This document shows, piece after piece, positions 1 through 12,433 of a DNA stretch of 64,000 bases. Every line of letters begins with the position of its first letter. Positions within the stretch are counted from its first letter, which is position 1. This DNA is from Congeria kusceri. Its lineage: Eukaryota > Mollusca > Bivalvia > Myida > Dreissenidae. The translations under genes were made by a program, and so were the position numbers. The stretch spans positions 992,001 to 1,056,000 of the forward strand of contig JAPFQT010000038.1 in NCBI GenBank assembly GCA_027627225.1. The letters are read 5' to 3'. Under the pieces are notes generated by a model. It was not told the DNA's origin. It saw only the letters and a list, made by a program, of their open reading frames with translations, and searched no databases.

Positions 1-1990
1 GTAAAATCAGTAGCTGACTACATTCCAACGCACACACATCGACAATTATTTGCATTAATCATTTACCGAAGTTTCTCTGTTTGAAATGAATGTTTTAAGT
101 AACTTACACGTACACACTCATGCTAATCAATTGTCTGCAAATGTGCTTTACACTGTGCTTTTGCTCATGGAAACGAACTAACGGGCAGACAGACAAACAT
201 ATTTTTTTAAATAAAATATGAAAGATACTCGTATTGTTGCGTATGATCTGACAACATAAGTTTGTTATTCGTTGCTCCGTAGCCGATTTTTAACACAATT
301 TGTCACATATCGAGAACTTTGACCATCCTTCCTAGTTAATTGTTTGGTTTTCATTATATTTGTGTTGCCTGAAAAGGCGACGTATAGGTGTTACTCTTGC
401 CGGCTTCGGCGGTATCACAGGGAAATTGGCTTTTAAGTGAAATTTTTAATTGATTAGTAAGCAACTTGTCATTAGTGCGTCAATGATGTCGCTGCACTTG
501 CAGTTTACCGTCTTTTGTTAATGCACTTAACACCAGTCATCCAACAGAACACGACTGTTAACACGCATTCAACCATGTCGTTCAGTTTTTGTTATTACTA
601 CTAAATAAAACAATTAAGAACATTGCTAGCAGATAAATCTACCATTTTTAGCATTATCGGCTTATATTTGAAGGTTAATACTTCCTACATGCATTAGATC
701 TAATAGCAAATAAAAAATCTTACCTGATTTGATATTTCAATAATACAACATGTATTAGATCAACTGATGTTCGATTTGAAAATAATCATAACACACTATA
801 CTAGTTTGACACTCTTTCCAATGATGTGATTTTCCTAACCCAAAATACGGTATTAACCAGCACTGCCACATTCATTTTTTCGTGATGTTGCTAGAAATAC
901 AACGTATTTAAAACAGGACACATTTGTACATACCGTACAGTAGGCATTATACTCCATATTTTTCTTCTTTAGATTTATAATACTCTCTTGCTTACACTTC
1001 TGTCAAAAACATTTTTTTCATGATGTCTAACACATTAAATCGTGTTTGTATTTTCAAGATTGAAGATTCTTTCTGAACTACGTCAGAAGTTATTTTCCAA
1101 AATTGTGACGATTCCATTACGTCACATAGCTAACCTTTGATTACTGTAGTGGCGTAGCAGGAACAGAACAGTATCGGATAGGGCCAACACAATGTGCCCC
1201 CACCTCATTGATGGTGGGGGGGATAAAAATATATAGATCTATATAAACTTTATGATGTTAAGATTTATATTTAAAAGACTTTTTTTTTATTAAACCTACC
1301 CAATCAGAAGTCTCAGAAGTTGATATTGTACGAATAAAAAATGCACTTGATTTCTGAATATTTGGTTGACAAATCCAACAGTATCTTTCACTATTCTAAA
1401 AATTTTCTAAATTTTATTTAGATCCTGATCGATATAAAAATCAATCCAAATACATCGCTTTCATTTTGAACATAATCTGTCTAGCGCTGCTTGAAATGTA
1501 GGTTACATTCTAAAGTTAGTTTTTTAGCCCGAATTCGTGTTCATATATGAGACTTCGCGAAACCTCTAAATCAGCTGTCACCATAATTAGTATCATTCAT
1601 AAAGACCACACGTTATAGTTAACTGCAGAAAATTTCGAATTACAAAATTAGGTGTTTCATCTCACATTACGTATAGAAACAGGCCAATGGAATAGACCAG
1701 ACGACCGGTATCATAACAATGACCTTGTGAAAGGGTTTCAATCTTTTATCCGAAATGCAAAAAAAGTATTAATGTCATGGTTATCATGTAGTGATTAAGT
1801 TAATGTTGTGTAATATGATTTTTGTAAGTAATAATGCATAAAGATTTTAATATCAAAGCCCGTTTCCATTTGTGAAATTCTAGTCATTAATTTACTCAAT
1901 TCTGTGTTGTTGTTTTTTTTGTTTTTTGTTTTCCCTCCTCCAACCGGACACTTTTCCAAAAATGTCAGAGAACCAAGAAATTAAAAACTC
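1..1990. other. unassigned AT-rich DNA
   Basis: No convincing coding sequence, RNA gene or element boundary was found. The one clear structure is a perfect 8-bp inverted repeat, CCCCCACC at 1,197-1,204 and GGTGGGGG at 1,213-1,220, of the G/C-rich type seen at the heads of tandem-repeat elements elsewhere in the window. A simple T-rich tract lies near 1,908-1,930. Confidence 0.5.
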
Positions 1991-4900
1991 TGGCCTAAAA
2001 TAAATAGGTTCAATCTACTATAGTGTAATTATGTGCCATTGGTCACTGTAGCATAGTAACATTGCTGATTTCTGTCACACAAAGATTTTAAGGGGGGCAT
2101 ATCGACAGTATTTCCTGTAAATATATAGATACATATTAAATTACGGTATATTAATATATTTTTCTATTAGAAGTAATATATAAGAAACAAGAAATGTCTT
2201 TAAAACAGACAAAGGTGTTGAAATTAATATTGAGATATCATTTTTACCTTTAACATAACAGAGGGCCAAGATGATCGTTTATGTAACTTCTCAGACCCCA
2301 GATTTTTCGGTTCTGACCTATGTAAGGAGACTTTTCGTAACCCAGATTTTTGGACATCATAAGAAAACTTCTAGGACCCCAAAATTAAATTGAGATGAAT
2401 TCAATTATTATTAATATATATACCATGAATAAACCAATCATACAGCTCCATATCCAAAATAAGCGACGTTAATTAAGATAATTGTTAACTGAATTTGTCT
2501 GGTTATTTTAAAAAATTAGCAGTGTAAAAAAATTAATTGCTGGCATGAATGAAAATTAGTATGTATCAGACAGGTGTATATATTTATAAGTAATATACCA
2601 TACGTTCATTTTTAGTAGTTATCTAATACAATATTTAACTATTAGATGTCAAATAAGCATTTACACTGCGTATCCCAAAGAAAAGAAATATTCAAAGAAC
2701 ATTCAGCGCATTTGATATAATGATGACTTCATTTTTGATAACACAAACATAAAATTTCATGACTATGGCGATTTACAATTGTACACGGTGGGAATATGAT
2801 GTTTCAAGGGTTCCTGTGTATAATAAGTATTGCGAATAATGTATTTATGCTAGGCAAATGAAGTAAAAGTAACATAAATAACATTTCAACGTATTCAGAG
2901 ACTTCTTTCACCACATTTTATAAAGATGCAATATATTTTTATATATTGAATAACATCTACTGGAGATGTTGATAGAAATGTGCAATTGTAAATAATTATT
3001 ACCAAAACGCAACCGCAATTCAAATTAACATGCATAAAAAGTTTATAAATATAAATTCCTCATTTATTGAAATATTCGGGCTTATGATTCTTTGAAAGCT
3101 AATTGATACATGTATATTGCTATACACTGCAAAACGCACCCTATTTTTAGAATGATCTGGAGCGTGTTGAACTCACTCCAGGGAACCATGGACCCACTGT
3201 CTGAGATCTCGGTAAGAAAAGCAATGGACACGGTTTGAGCTTAAAATGTGTCATCTTACATCTGTCTAAGACTTTCATAACGTTTATAGATATTTCAAAC
3301 ACATATTTATATTATTAATATTAAATCTACACATCCATTATTTGGAGCATTAAGTTGTCATTTAATCCAGAGAAAAATATAATATTCTTCATATTTAATG
3401 TACACTAATGTTTCAGTACATAGTCCCAATGCACAATATGCTTAACAATTGAACATATAAATTCCATATACCATTTAAAAAACATTTTCAATGTGGCATT
3501 GTGTTTGTCCCAGTTAAGGAAATTGTCCCAACAACCATGGCCAAAGATCGTCCCGTGGTCATTTCTTGTGTAACCGAGATCCCAGTCAGTGGTACAATTG
3601 ATATGAATAGAGCATGCCAATAGGCTTAACAAAATAGTTATTTTGTTGATGTGAATGTAAATAACATTCTGTTCATGACAGACAATGAGAAAATATGTAT
3701 ATAATTAGCCTAAGTTCTAGAGTGTAGGTCAAGGATATGTTTATAACTTTGTGTTAACCGGTTATATAAACAATTCGGTAAATTTTAATCCAAAATATTA
3801 TGCAACAATTAATGGTAGACATTGAACCAGTATTGTAAGTTTGCATTCCCTAAAATTCTCGTGCCCAAGAAAATTTGCCCAGCTGCGCCCCCCCCCAAAA
3901 ATAGATACAATACCAAAAAATTGTCTTTTGATACATGGCTTCAGCAGGATTAAACTAACTCCTACCAAATTGCGCTTTTCAATTTAAACCTTTCCACGGC
4001 ACTGTACAGTTATCAATGGTGCACATATACATAGCACTATTTAATGTACATTTTAATCATATCGATTTTACTACTACTACTAAATTTTAACGCGCCTGCG
4101 AAAAGTTTCACGGTGTTAACTTGTTACTATCATAATTTTTTTTATTTTACTCTTTGGTTTTAAAACCGAGACCCGACATGTGTGAACCAGTCGTTTAATA
4201 AATACTTCTTGAAATACAATGTAATTTTTGAAAATATAATTCTGTGTTTGCCGTTGATACGCCCCTTTATCAAAAGCTTTCAAAATCTCGTTGAAACAAA
4301 TCAATAGCAACAAATCATTTGGAAATGTCAGAGTGCTTGTCAATGTAGTCAAAATAGTTGAGTATTTTCTAATCCTAGTAAGCACTTGAGTGCTTGTAGT
4401 GCATTCATATGCGATTATAAATAGAACTTTGTCTGTATTCATAAATTTTTGAAAGTCTGAACAGATCGTGAATGATCTATGGTCCAATTACAATTTTCAC
4501 AGAGGGCTAAACTAATCGAGTATAAACATAATTACATTCAAAATTGTTAACATTGAGTTCTACCATTGTGCCTTGAAGACAGATCTATAAGCTGTCATCT
4601 AACGAAGGGCGCTAGCTTCACTGAAGGACGTTTCAATTCAAAGACAGATCTTTAGAAGTGGTCACATATTTGTTTGGTTTGCTTGGTAATCATAATTGTT
4701 GGAAAATAAGTGGCAACATTTGTAGATTAAATCTCTGAACATTTGATTTTTGTAATTTTCATATCAGTAGCAGTGTTGTCCTCCACTTGTAGCAAATAAA
4801 ATATAATTTCGTCGAAGTTTCTTCAATTTAGCAATAGAATTTTTATGTTTTGGGTGTTCATAAAAATATGATTTCCATGCTTTTTTGTGGCAAATTCAGT

Positions 4901-5190
4901 AATTTAGGGAGTGTACTGTTGTATCAGGTCTTTCTTTATTGCATGGAAGAACATCTGTCATAAATAATATTATTATTTGGGCAGACCCTTACACTATGAT
5001 GATGTACAAAGGACTAAGAATCTATCAAATTCAGTAGCGTGGCCTCTGTATATCCAGCTCATTCATTTTCAAGTTATTAAGCTAAACCAGTGTATCTGTT
5101 GCTATTATTCTAAGACATTTCTTGGCAGCTATGATTTGGTACTGTGTGCCAAGATGATGGATGTATTATTACTCATAAAGAGAGCTTATT
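1990..5190 (+). repeat. segmental duplication, copy A
   Basis: This stretch aligns by eye along its whole length, in the same orientation, with 50,645-54,585. Shared landmarks include 'taattatgtgccattggtca' near 2,027 and 50,684, 'ggagacttttc' near 2,325 and 50,850, 'gggaatatgatgtttcaagg' near 2,790 and 51,633, and 'gcttgtcaatgtag' near 4,335 and 53,194. Homology fades near 5,190. Copy A lacks three insertions present around or in copy B (a SINE at its left edge, a hAT-like MITE and a ~540-bp insert), so it serves as the empty site for them. No conserved reading frame is evident. A frame of about 120 codons near 4,116-4,487 (minus) has a relative in copy B, but the two differ by indels and end differently, so I do not call a gene. 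Confidence 0.85.
2091..4270. mobile_element. candidate inverted-repeat element in copy A
   Basis: Near 2,091 there is a motif close to AAGGGGGGCATATCGACAGT, and near 4,250-4,270 its approximate reverse complement, GCCGTTGATACGCCCCTTTA. The same end motif occurs at 10,237, at both ends of 28,929-30,297, and at the right end of the homologous region of copy B (53,106-53,127). This recurrence in inverted pairs suggests terminal repeats of a DNA element family. No transposase was seen and no target duplication could be fixed. Confidence 0.4.
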
Positions 5191-5449
5191 CCTTGTTAGA
5201 ATGAAAGCTGTGCTGTTCTGATAATACAGACTCTCTCATAATACAGCAATATATTAAAATAGCATAATGTATAGTGCCATTTAGATGGTTCAATGGATAT
5301 TTATGTAACATAATTTCCTCCACTAACTTCTGACAATAGAATATTCACTGCTTTTCAAATTCATAGATGTGGTGCTGAGTCATTGACGCAAATCAAAATC
5401 TTGTTTGACAAGTAATAAATATAATTGTTTTAAAATCATGTGCAACTTT

Positions 5450-6190
5450 TTTATGTCCCCACCATCAATAATGTTTGGGCTTATAGTGTTGACCCTGTCC
5501 ATGGGTACGTACGTATGTAAGTGTGTATGTTATGTTTGTATGTTCGGATTTTTGTCTGAACAATAACTTTGTCCAGCATTGGATGATTTTCAAATAGCTA
5601 AGCACAAATGTTGAGCATAAAGAGACGGTGTGTCACTCACAAGGACCAGGTTCCTATGTCCAAGTTCAAGGTCATACTTTAAGGTCAAATATGAGAATTT
5701 AAACCATAGACCCTGTCCGGAGCATAATTTTGTCCAGCATGGAAGGAATTTCAAATAACTTAGCACAAGTATTAAGCATTGTGCAACGGTGTGTCGTGGG
5801 CAAGAACCAGTTCTTGTATGGCATGAAAGAATTTTCAAATTACTTGACAGAAGTGATAAGCATTATGAGAAAGTATGCGGTGTGCAACAACCAGGTCCTT
5901 TGGTCCAAGGTCAAGGTCACACTTGAAGGTCAAATGTAAGAGTTTAAGTCATTGACTTTGACAGAAGTATACCTTTGCCCCACATGGATTCATTTTCAAA
6001 TTTCTTGGCAGAAGTGATAAGCATTATGAGACGACATGTGGCATTTAAGAACCAGGTCTGTAGCTGAAACTTCAAGGTCACTAATTAAGGTAAAAGGTCA
6101 AATAATTGTCGAGAGCATAATATTGTAATGCATGCAGGAATTTTCAATTTAATTTGGCAGAAATACAAATCATGTGAATTATGAGTGCAT
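5450..6190 (+). repeat. degenerate tandem-repeat element ('ggtcaaggtcac' type)
   Basis: Degenerate units of roughly 150-170 bp. Each contains 'actttgtccagcatgga', then 'ttttcaaat' and a 'tggcagaagtgataagcatt' variant, then 'aagaaccaggtcc' and 'aaggtcaaggtcaca'. Unit landmarks lie near 5,570, 5,730 and 5,975, with more decayed sequence to about 6,190. The head near 5,453 reads 'atgtccccaccatcaataat'. Short open frames here follow the repeat and are not genes. The related array is at 48,080-48,680. Confidence 0.7.
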
Positions 6191-6639
6191 TTTTGCTAAA
6201 ACAGGAAACATTTGTTTGAATGAATTTTTATTTTCCTACCTTTAAACTTAATTATATGGCTTCCTATTTAATAGTATATACGACATGTATTTGTTATACG
6301 ACATGTATTTGCAATACAATATGTATTTGTAAGTAACGAATAAATATTGTTCAAGCCAGTTATCGAATGCAAACGGAATTATATAAATGCCAGTTAGCAA
6401 GTCAATCAGCAACGAGCCATGCAGAATAATCAATACAGCGTGGTAGTTTGGAGCATGGATTGTAAGTGATTCGTAGCCTACTGAATCAAAAGTAGGTCAT
6501 ACGATGCGTGCTCAAGATTTTCCATACTGCAGTTTAAAATTAACACATTACAGTAATTTGTTGTCAAAATATTCAGAATAAGAATCGGTAATGAGAAAGA
6601 ACACTTCCACAACGAGTGAAAAGTAACCGATAAAGCGTC

Positions 6640-6965
6640 TTAATTTAATGGACATTTTTAATGAATTGACTGTTTTTTTCCCAGGGTTAGTGGACGTTTT
6701 TAATGAAATGGCTGTTTTTATGCACCAGGCAACTTGATGAAGGAGGCATATAGTGATCGTCCAATCCCTCCTTCCTTCCGTCCTTCCGGTCGTGACAAGG
6801 TTAAGTAGATTTTACCGTTTCATCTAGCACCAACACTGCTTACTACAACACTTTGATACTTACACAGTTGTTGCTTATGACCATTCCCTATCCACCCATA
6901 TCACCCACCCTTACTTTGACTTTGACCTTGACCTAATTTGGACTTATAATGATTCAAAAGTGCGA
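6640..6965 (+). repeat. short direct duplication and an orphan repeat-element head
   Basis: A ~32-bp segment ('ggacatttttaatgaa' type) occurs twice, near 6,648 and 6,690. It is followed by 'tatgcaccaggcaactt' and a 'ccttccgtccttcc' run, which looks like the head of a tandem-repeat element without a proper array. Nothing coding was seen. Confidence 0.4.
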
Positions 6966-6969
6966 TTTC

Positions 6970-7190
6970 TTGGGTAACTAGATTTTACAGAGAACTGTGA
7001 GATCTTTACTTTTGAATAAAAGTTTCGTAGCGCACAACATCAAAATGAGGTATCTGTATGGCGAACATATGCAGTTAACATTTCTTCTTAAACAATAAAA
7101 AACAAAACAGCCGAATCGATAACGTAATCGTCGTTCAGAAAGGTCAGTATTGATCAATGACATAAGTTACTGTATTCACCCTCCACATGT
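6970..7190 (-). repeat. inverted copy of the interior of the 16.6-17.6 kb element
   Basis: The reverse complement of this segment aligns with 16,905-17,110. Shared stretches include 'tgctacgaaacttttat' with 'aaaagtaaagatctca', 'caatactga...tctgaa', and 'gtggagggtg.atacagtaact'. It is therefore a second, decayed copy of part of the TA-flanked element, lying on the opposite strand. No terminal repeats could be assigned to this copy. A ~60-codon minus-strand frame across it has no recognisable domain. Confidence 0.6.
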
Positions 7191-7689
7191 TGACTAACAG
7201 CAATTAGCAACCACGAATTATATGACCACTATCCCACGAAAGCGTGACAGTACACCGCTGTATGGGTTATCATTACTGCTCCTCTTTGACATGCGGCTAG
7301 CGGGCATTGTTGTCATAGGGACCAATTAAGGGATTAACGATAAGACGTAAATTGTTGGACCAATGCAACTTTTATTGCACACTATATTATAACATTGATT
7401 TTTGTGATTGACCGGGACAAAATGCATCTGAGCCGGACACCGGAACAAAACTTGCGAAAGTGGGACTATCCCTGCGAGACCGGGACATATGGCATGTATC
7501 ATTATGCCCATGCAAATTGGCATTGTAAACTTCTGATCAACATAATATATCATTTTGAATAACTTTTTGTGCGATTCTTATTTCAGATATTACAGATTGT
7601 TTACTGGTAAGACTTGTTCACCAGCCAATTCTCATGATTCTGTTATAATTTTAGAACTTATTCAGTAGGCAATTCTAAAATGTCTTGCA

Positions 7690-8072
7690 ATTACAAGATT
7701 TAAGTATAAGATCTACTGAAGATATGCAATCACAAATGTGGTTTTTATTCATGTGTAAGATTCTTTTGAAACAATGCACATGACTGTATCATGGTATCAT
7801 GGCATGACCTAAAAAAAGGTGTGAAATTGATATGTATCCATAATTGAATGGAGTGGTCCTTTAGGAGGAATGAGATGGAAAAATATCATACTGCATGTAA
7901 CGTTGTTATTTTAGCCATACTGTAGACATTGAGTATGCAAAATTTAATATTTTGGTAAAAACCTTTATGGTCTTTCAGTTGTGGAGGAAAAGCAGAAAAC
8001 AATAAAATTCTCACTTTGACACAGGACTGTGGTTTTCTGTTTAAAGAAAAAAAAATTGAAAGTGTGATTATT
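7690..8072 (+). repeat. duplicated block, partner of 50,163-50,490
   Basis: Shares long stretches with 50,163-50,490, for example 'tatgtatccataatt', 'tggtctttcagttgtggagg' and 'cacaggactgtggttt', interrupted by small indels. The block is followed here by a tandem-repeat element (8,075), while in the partner copy it is followed by a SINE and segmental-duplication copy B. No coding sequence is supported. Confidence 0.75.
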
Positions 8073-8074
8073 AG

Positions 8075-8850
8075 TCCCCCGCCGCGAAGCGGGAGGGGGG
8101 TTGTAGGAATGCCCTTCGTCCGTCCGTCATGAAACTTGGCTGAAATGTTTAGATCATTGAGACAATGTGCAGAAGGCATAAGTCAGTCACGCCTGCTCAA
8201 GGTCAAGGTCACACTTGAAGGTAAAATAATCGAGCCACCATTTCGTGTCCGCTCCATATCTTATATACCATTTGAAGGATTTTCATGAGACTTGTTTCAA
8301 ATGTTAAGGTCGTTTCGACGATGTGCAGAAGGCATGAGTCAGTCACGCCGGCTCAAGGTCAAGGTCACACTTGAATGTCAAATATTCAAGCCTAGATTTT
8401 GTGTCTGCTCCGTATCTCCCATACACTTGGAAGGATTTTCATGAAACTTGGCGCAAATGTTTTGCTCATTGAGACCATGTGAAGAAGGCATAAGCTGGTT
8501 ATGCCAACTCAAGGTCAAGGTCACACTTGAAGGTTGAATATTTGAGCTTGTATTTTCATGTCCGTTCTATATCTTGTATGCCCTTTGAAGGATTTTCATG
8601 AAACTTGCCTCAAATGTTTATCACATTGAGGCAATGTGCAGAAGGCATGGAGCAGTCTTGCCACCTCAAGGTCAAGGTCACACTAAAAGGTCAAATGTTT
8701 GAGCCTCCATTTTCGTGTCAGCTCCATATCTCCTATGCCCTTTAAGGAATTTTCATGAAACTGATTAAGGTCAGTGTGATACTTCAAAGTCACCTTTAAA
8801 ATCTAATGAAAGATCACGGGGGGGGGGATATAGCTGTCCTTTAGATTGCC
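8075..8850 (+). mobile_element. tandem-repeat element, ~155-bp units
   Basis: The head is a G/C hairpin near 8,076-8,102 (CCCCCGCCGCGAAGCGG followed by a G run) and a 'cgtccgtccgtc' stretch. Four core units follow, each with 'ctcaaggtcaaggtcacac' near 8,194, 8,347, 8,507 and 8,664, and with 'ttttcatgaaacttg'. The right end has a G run near 8,818-8,828 and 'atagctgtcctttagattgc', a decayed version of the tail hairpin seen in sister elements. No protein is encoded. Confidence 0.7.
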
Positions 8851-8864
8851 TTGTGTGCCATTTG

Positions 8865-9025
8865 TTATTGCAGCATAATATCTTGTTGCAAATTTCTATC
8901 ACACAAAAATTTTAACAAAATCTATAAAATACTTAATTAAAAATGAAAACGACAGATTATTTGGAAATGAGAGCTTGTCAACGTATCAAAAATAGTTGTG
9001 TATTTTGTAATCCTAGGTGTCACTT
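8865..9025 (+). repeat. fragment of the segmental-duplication family
   Basis: Two pieces match well-separated parts of copies A and B. 'gtgccatttgttattgcag' near 8,858 resembles 2,034. 'atttggaaatgagagcttgt' with 'taatcctaggtgtcacttga' near 8,960-9,025 resembles 4,315-4,400 and 53,175-53,260. The sequence between those points in copies A and B is missing, so this is an internally deleted third copy. Confidence 0.55.
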
Positions 9026-9029
9026 GAGT

Positions 9030-9820
9030 GCTTGTAAGAGCACAAAGTGATTGCCCGTTGTCCGTCTTCCATGCATGTGTCTGTCATCAACTTTTCATTC
9101 AAACAATATCTCCTAAACCATTGGCAGATTTCAAAGTTGTTCAAATCTTTCTGGTTCGCTGCATATGTAGGTCACCAGAGCTAAAAATAGATTTAAAAAG
9201 TGAAAACTTTAAAAATCTTCTGCTATCTAGCAAGGCTCAGAGCTTTCATATTTGATATGTGACATCCTCTAGTAGTCCTCTACAAAGATTGTTAAAATTA
9301 TGCCCCTGAGGTCAAAATGGGCCATGCCCCAGGGGTCACATGGTTTATATAGAATATATGCAAAAATCTTCTCCTCTGAAACTGTAAGACCCAGAGATTT
9401 CGTATTTGGTATGTATCATCCTGTAGTGGTCATCTACAAAGATTGTTCAAATTATGCCCCTGGGGTCAGAACTGGCCATGCCCCAGGGGTCACATGGTTT
9501 ATATAGAACATATAGCAAAACGACTTTAAAAATCTTCTCCTCTGAAACCGCTAGGCCCAAAGGTTTCATATTTGATATGTGACATTTACTAGTTGTCCTC
9601 TACAAAGATTGTTGAAATTCTGCCCCTGGGATCAAAACGGGCCACGCCCCGGGAGTCACATGGTTTATATAGACTTAAATAGCCAAATTACTTAAAAAAT
9701 CTTCTCCTCTGAAACCGCAAGGGCCAGAGATTTCATATTTGGTATTGTGACATTGTAGAGTTGTCCTCTACAATGATTGTGCAAATGATGCCACGCCCCT
9801 GGAGGGTCACATGGTTTATA
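9030..9820 (+). repeat. tandem array, ~160-bp 'cctctacaaagattgtt' units
   Basis: Four imperfect units with landmarks 'ctacaaagattgtt' near 9,280, 9,434, 9,600 and 9,760. Each also carries 'atgcccctgggg', 'ccccaggggtcacatggttt' and 'aatcttctcctctgaaac'. The same family forms the array at 56,770-57,810, which keeps a clean tail. This copy is cut off by the SINE that starts at about 9,826. Confidence 0.75.
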
Positions 9821-9825
9821 TAACC

Positions 9826-10045
9826 CTAACCCTCAGTTGGTAGAGCGCTGGACTGTCGATCCGGGGATCGTGGGTTCGAGCCCCAGCCCAGCCACATAAC
9901 TGGTGTGGGTATTGGTCATAAAATAATTTGGTCATTAAAGTAGGGCAGTTGTTAGTTACTGGCATAGGTATGTGCACTTAGTACTGGTAAACCACTTAGA
10001 TAGGCTAAGCTTGCCCAGGAAAGGAGTGAGTATGCAATGGTAACC
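9826..10045 (+). mobile_element. tRNA-derived SINE
   Basis: The 5' half is tRNA-like. It has an A-box-like 'ctcagttggtagagcgctgg', an anticodon arm with stem CTGGA/TCCGG around loop CTGTCGA (anticodon GTC, tRNA-Asp-like), and a B box GGTTCGAGCCC near 9,874. The 5' acceptor strand is replaced by 'taaccctaaccc', so it cannot form a full tRNA. A non-tRNA body follows ('gttagttactggcataggta', 'cttagtactggtaaaccact', 'cccaggaaagg'), as expected for a RNA polymerase III-transcribed, LINE-dependent SINE. The 3' end is approximate. Confidence 0.7.
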
Positions 10046-12433
10046 TTGAATTACTGTTACAAATGTAAAAAAAATCCAAACAAAACAAATCAACAGATAT
10101 GTTTAGGCTCATCCTAACACTATGATGGTGTATATAATAATCATAAAACATCAAAACATCAAATTTGTTGGCATGACCCAAAATGCTAGAGCTGAAGAGG
10201 TGTTCCAATTATGCAAAGGCAGTTCCTTATTCTTGCAGTTATGTTAAGGGGCATATCGACAGTAAGTTAACGATGCAATGTTCAAAAATAAAGTTTATTT
10301 ACTTCTTTTTCCAAATATTGATATTTAAGCATTGTTCAGTATGATGGCAAAACAGTGCTTCTATAAACATTTGATAAATGTATATAATTTATTATAAAAA
10401 GAGTGGTCAATGACGCTTCGCGGGCGGAGGAAAATTAGTAGTAGTTGTAAGATCGATATAAATGAAATGTACATGAGGTACCGTTACATTTATGGGCGCC
10501 ATCGACATACTCTTATTAGTGTCACAGGGAAGCTTTTATTGAAATGTTTGATTTTGTAGTGGTGAGTTTTAAATGTACTGGAACCGTGTATCCCAAAACA
10601 ATGTGTATGCCCCCGAAGGGAACTTAGGTGGCAAATAGTAATTGCATCGTCCGTCCGTCTGTTCGTCCGTCCGTCACTCTTCTTGTGCAGAACATAACTC
10701 CATTAGAATTGAAGGGATTCAAATGAAACTTCATTGGGTGTAAAACGACGCTAAAATTCCCCCACCTGAGGGTACAGGTACTCGTCCCCTAAACGAGAGA
10801 GAGACCCCAGCCTGATATCATCACAGGAAAGGGAATCAATATATATATTTTCACTCTCACAAGGCCAGGACTTTTTGATTTTACGGTTTACAAAACCGGC
10901 GAACATAAATTTTCCGAAAGGGGACAAAAAAATAAATTATAATTACGATTTTTTTTTTACCGATGGGGGACGAAACGTTCAAATTTTCAAAATATTTTGA
11001 GTACGAATATAATAATTTGCTCGGTAAGTCCATTTACTTCCGTGAAACTGCTTTTTGTTTTTGACGGTATCACACGATGATTGCCGATCGAGATCAACAA
11101 ATTGTTCCGGAATTTCACGTACAGTTTTTTTAAGCAAGGCGTCCGCCGTTGTTTATGTACATGTATGCCATGTAAAACCCGTGTTTTCTACAAAAGAGTG
11201 CGAAATGTGCTGAAACACGACGTCACGTTCCACGCATGGAAAGCGTGCGTGTACCGATCATGTGCTTTACTAAATATAGGTCTTTAAAGACATTGGGTGT
11301 CCTAGTTTCCCGTCAAAGGAATGTTAATCCCATGCATGATTTTTGCAGGGAGAAATCCCGTTCTTGTGGTCAGTGAAGTGTTTCAAGTTTGAGGTTCGTC
11401 TCATAAATCTGTACTAGTATCCAAAATTGAACAAAAAGATTGGTACAGCAAATGGAGAAAAAATAGGTAAATTATAAACAAATTGGCGTGGGTTTTCCAT
11501 GCAAATTTACTTATTGGTGGACAAAACATTAGCAAGTGATTTTTAGTTCGTAAATTGTTGATTTTATTATATATTGTAAACTTCTAATAATGTTCAACAT
11601 GTTTCATAGACGGCCCTTAAAATGACTTGTCCATTTGATGACAGTTAATATTACCGTTAGAAGTACAGTTATTCATGGAAAGAATGAAACATGAGAAAAT
11701 CAACACTGTTTTTAACAACAGAGTGACATTTGTCTTTAACATTTGACGCGCAGGCACGATGTGCACGAGGAAAATTTCCGGCCGTTTTTGCAAGAACAAA
11801 GCATGTATATAATATAAATATATTTTAATCAAGATCTTTATAATTCACCAATTATCCAGTCAGTACTATGTTCAACAGCTGTAACGATTAAAACAGTGTT
11901 AAAACACTAAATACATGCCGATATGAACATAATTAATCGAATAAAAAAGGCTCCATCAGTAGATCGAGTGTAACCTAAAGATTCGAGAATGACGAGAATA
12001 GTGGGTTTGGACATGATGTCACTGTGCGAATGTGATGCGCACTGGACATAAACATCCGGAAAAAATCATTACTTTCAGTTTCGCAACTACAATGATGCTT
12101 TTGCTTTTAAAAGGCTAGAGGTATGCCATTCAGACGGTGATGTTTCGTTTATTTCATTTCATTTAAACTTGTACAAAAAATTGAAAACATCTTAGCCTTA
12201 AATTTAATAGCTAAAACGCACCAGATAACGTCATTTGACACATGCCGCAAAAAAAATTGACGTACAGAGGGGATACCCCTCCCTAACCCACCCCTCTCGG
12301 GATGGGGATGCCAAAAAAAATCCTGTGGAAGGCACTGGATGTATATTTTCAGGTGGCATTTGTAACAAATAATATCATTAGTCTTCTTGCGGGCACATGG
12401 AAACGAGGATGTGGGGACAGACAGCTTTGTCTC
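10046..12433. other. mostly unassigned DNA with two orphan element ends
   Basis: No gene was found. A single copy of the AAGGGGCATATCGACAGT end motif lies at 10,238 with no inverted partner nearby. An orphan head of a tandem-repeat element lies near 10,607-10,745 ('atgcccccgaagggaactta' and 'cgtccgtccgtc'). Short frames at 11,081-11,287 and 11,617-11,832 show no domain. Near 12,264-12,306 there is a run of 'cccctccctaacccacccct' type. Confidence 0.4.

Noticed and set aside
4116..4487. ~120-codon minus-strand gene conserved in copy B (52,941-53,303)
   Set aside because: The copies are nucleotide duplicates. Reading frames differ by indels and there is no sign of codon-level constraint or a known domain.
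9820..9834. Telomere-like 'taaccctaaccct'
   Set aside because: Only about two units, at the SINE 5' edge. No array.
9825..9893. Functional tRNA-Asp(GTC) gene
   Set aside because: The anticodon arm and B box are good, but the 5' acceptor strand is absent and a SINE body follows directly.
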